Positions 61,962-64,000 of a stretch of 64,000 nt of DNA are shown one piece after another. A program made the translations under genes and the position numbers. Under the pieces are notes generated by a model, which saw only the letters and a program-made list of their open reading frames with translations, was not told where the DNA came from and did no database searches. Each line of letters starts with the position of its first letter. Position 1 is the stretch's first letter. Origin of the DNA: Kitasatospora sp. NBC_00315 (GTDB taxonomy: Bacteria > Actinomycetota > Actinomycetes > Streptomycetales > Streptomycetaceae); the NCBI RefSeq assembly GCF_041435095.1, contig NZ_CP108025.1:4216001-4280000 (forward strand). Direction: 5' to 3'.

Positions 61962-63148
61962 TGAGAAGGACGAGCCTGAACGTGCCCACCGCACCCACGA
62001 TTCTGAGTGATGTCCCCGGATCCTTCGCCTGGGGCGTCTTCCACGAGCGGCACCCGAAGCTCATCCAGCAGGTGCTCGGCGCTCTGCCGTACGGGCCGGC
62101 TGAGCGGGCAGCGGTCGAGCAACTGCTCGCCGAGAGCACCAGCGGTGTGCTGGAGCCGCTGAGCGGAAGCGCCCACGATCACCAGCAGTGGCTGGAGTGG
62201 GGCGAGGGCCTGTTCGGGCGGCCGTGGGGCGAGGCTCCGTTCCTATGGGCCGAGAGCTACTTCTACCGCAGGCTGCTCGAATCCACCGGCTACTTCCGGC
62301 CCGGGGCTTGGCAGGGCATCGACCCGTTCGCCCCCTTCAAGAACGCCGAACTGGCCAGCCCGGCGGTGGACGACGAGCTGGCGGCTCTCCGCGATCTGCC
62401 TTCCTTGTCCGCCGAGAAGCGGGCCGAGGTACTGCTGTCCTCAGCGCTCTGGGGCAACCGGGCGGACCTCGGCTTCCAGATCACCGCCACGGCCGGGGAC
62501 GCCCAGTCCTCCGCCCTGATCGCGGACGACAGTCCGCTCCTCTGGTCCACGCTCACCGCGACGAACAACCCGAGGGTCTGCGTCATCGCGGACAACGCGG
62601 GACGGGAGCTGCTGCCCGACCTCGTCCTGGTCGACCACCTCCTCACGAGCGGGTTGGCCTCCGAGGTCGTCCTGTACGTCAAGCCCTTCCCCTACTACGT
62701 GTCGGACGCAACCACCGCCGATGTCCTCGCGACCGTCGAGCGCCTTCGCTCCGCAGCGGAGCAGGAGGCGGAACTGATCGGCCGTCGGCTCTGGCAGGCG
62801 ATGAACAGCGGCACGCTCGTCGTCCGCACGCACCAGTTCTTCTGCGCACCGCTGCCGTTCCACGACCTGCCCGCCGACATGAGGGCCGAGCTCTCCGGCG
62901 CCACGATCACGATCCTCAAGGGCGACCTCAACTACCGCCGCCTCGTCGGGGACCGGCTCTGGGACGCCACGACACCATTCGCAGAGACGGCCCGCCACTT
63001 TCCGTCTGCGGTGGCGGCCCTGCGTACGTTGAAGTCGGACGTCATCGTCGGTCTCGACGGACTGGTGGTCGCCGGGCTGGACGCCACTGGGGAGCCGTGG
63101 CGCACCAGCGGCAAGTACGGCCTCGTTCAGGTTCACACCCGGGCGTAG
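61958..63148 (+). CDS. DUF89/ARMT1-family damage-control phosphatase-like protein
   Basis: A 396-residue DUF89 protein. It has the metal/phosphate motifs VIADNAGRELLPDLVLVDHLL, VRTHQFFCAPLPFHDLP and TILKGDLNYRRLVGD. DUF89 enzymes are Mn/Ni-dependent phosphatases that remove damaged sugar-phosphate metabolites; human ARMT1 is a member. The ATG at 61958 overlaps the WD-fragment stop; a GTG at 61982 with AAGGA upstream is a good alternative. It lies outside the butyrolactone circuit and may be part of the flanking acquired segment. Confidence 0.88.
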   Translation: MMRRTSLNVPTAPTILSDVPGSFAWGVFHERHPKLIQQVLGALPYGPAERAAVEQLLAESTSGVLEPLSGSAHDHQQWLEWGEGLFGRPWGEAPFLWAESYFYRRLLESTGYFRPGAWQGIDPFAPFKNAELASPAVDDELAALRDLPSLSAEKRAEVLLSSALWGNRADLGFQITATAGDAQSSALIADDSPLLWSTLTATNNPRVCVIADNAGRELLPDLVLVDHLLTSGLASEVVLYVKPFPYYVSDATTADVLATVERLRSAAEQEAELIGRRLWQAMNSGTLVVRTHQFFCAPLPFHDLPADMRAELSGATITILKGDLNYRRLVGDRLWDATTPFAETARHFPSAVAALRTLKSDVIVGLDGLVVAGLDATGEPWRTSGKYGLVQVHTRA

Positions 63149-63291
63149 GCCGATACAGGTCTGCGGCAGCCCAGCCCTCTTCGTCCAGCACCCTGGTGGC
63201 TTGGTCGGCGGGCAGGGCCTGGCGGGTAGCTGCGGTCTGTGGGTTCGGGGCGGGCTGGGGCAGGCGCCGGCCGTGCCGGTGCAGGACCAAT

Positions 63292-63756
63292 GCCGGTGAT
63301 TTTGTCCTGGGCGACCTGAAGTTCCAGGCCGGCCGGCGCCCGGTCGGCATCCCGCCCGAGATCGTCCCCGACTTCGAGCTGCGCCTGCGCCGGCACGCCG
63401 CGAAGGATGACGCCGGCCTGCTGTTCATCGGCGAACGCGGCGCCCCCTTCCGCCGCTCGACCTTCGGGCGCAAGTGGCGCAAGGCCCGCACGAAGCTCGG
63501 CATGGACGGCTTCCGCTTCTACGACCTCCGCCACACCGGCAACGTCCTCGCCGCCGGCACCGGCGCCAGCCTCAAGGACCTCATGGCCCACATGGGCCAC
63601 TCCGCCGTCCGCGCCGCCCTGATCTACCAGCACGCCACCGCCGAACAGCAGACCAAGATCCCCAACGGCATCAGCGCCGCCGTCGTCGACATCCGCACCC
63701 GCCGCCGACAACCGACCCCCACGGATACGACCGCAGATGTGCCTCGTCGGGCATAG
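63292..63756 (+). pseudogene. Truncated tyrosine recombinase (integrase)
   Basis: About 155 residues match the C-terminal half of a phage-type integrase: FRFYDLRHTGNVLAAGTGAS (box II; the usual His is Tyr), MAHMGHSAVRAALIYQHAT (GHS and nucleophile Tyr). The N-terminal core-binding part and first catalytic Arg are absent and no start codon serves it. It is an inactive remnant that marks a former integration event next to the cluster. Confidence 0.82.
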
Positions 63757-64000
63757 CGTTCCCCGACACGCTTGTCCCTGGATCGGCCACCCGGGCCAGG
63801 GACAAACGTGTATCGATACCGAGTCGACGCAGTGCGCCGGCCCCTCGGGAAGAGCGGAGGCAGGCGCCGACCGTGCGTGGGGTGCGGCTTACTCGGAAAC
63901 GGGAGTGCCCGGGTAAGTCATGCCTGGTGGCCTTGGAGGTGCGTGAGGCCGTTGCCCGAGAGCAAGTGGATCGTCAGGCACGTGGCATCCCCAACACCGT
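63757..64000. other. Window-end spacer with an inverted repeat
   Basis: 244 nt without a gene. TTGTCCCTGG at 63772-63781 is mirrored by CCAGGGACAA at 63796-63805, separated by 14 nt, a possible terminator or recombination-site relic beside the integrase fragment. Nothing else is recognised before the window edge. Confidence 0.5.

Overview
This is a very GC-rich actinomycete chromosome segment. The organism is most likely a Streptomyces or Kitasatospora: it has GTG starts, ATGA/GTGA gene overlaps, Lsr2, mycothiol-type proteins, an HspR operator at clpB, gamma-butyrolactone regulators and a consensus parS site. Coordinates and motifs were read by eye, and no database search was run.

Layout, left to right. 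(1) 1-3565, minus strand: an ABC exporter and two-component operon (ATPase, permease, histidine kinase, response regulator cut by the window edge). (2) 3724-3967: two identical tRNA-Gly(GCC) genes with a terminator. (3) 4102-9018: lsr2, then purS-purQ-purL and a DinB/maleylpyruvate-isomerase-like protein. (4) 9213-9390: a MITE-like element, followed by a P-loop/WD-repeat protein. (5) 11386-19560: DUF3152, DUF3151, fbaA, dedA, pyrE, a CoxG-like protein, a membrane spermidine-synthase-like protein and DUF2617. A 66-bp perfect palindrome carrying parS lies between dedA and pyrE. (6) 20041-22963: a Fic gene inserted at the 3' end of an aminotransferase gene, flanked by a 328-bp direct duplication. 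(7) 23095-29639: YbjN, clpB with HAIR operator, a divergent LysR/TDT-transporter pair and an SDR.

(8) 29674-36639: a small biosynthetic locus. An ACP, a ketosynthase and a WS/DGAT-type acyltransferase are divergent from a NUDIX hydrolase, a class II (DxDD) terpene cyclase and a P450. This looks like a terpenoid that may be acylated. (9) 36981-41915: SpoIIE-type phosphatase, MASE1 protein, MFS/AraC pair and DUF2461.

(10) 41994-61507: the most notable region, an amino-group-carrier-protein (LysW-type) secondary-metabolite cluster. Two acyl-CoA-dehydrogenase-like proteins are divergent from a ten-gene operon: HMGL/homocitrate-synthase-like, LysW-like carrier, LysX-, LysY- and LysZ-like enzymes, class I glutamine-amidotransferase-like hydrolase, Glu/Leu-dehydrogenase-like, AMP-ligase, aminotransferase and FAH-family protein. 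MerR and MFS genes follow. Next comes a complete gamma-butyrolactone circuit: atypical OmpR-type regulator, two TetR receptors, SDR and AfsA homologue, with two related AT-rich ARE-like sites. The carrier ends in Gln, not the canonical Glu, and no LysK-type peptidase is present. The amidotransferase-like protein may therefore deamidate the carrier end, release the product, or both.

(11) 61565-64000: a WD-repeat fragment, a DUF89/ARMT1 protein and a truncated tyrosine recombinase, suggesting the edge of an acquired region.
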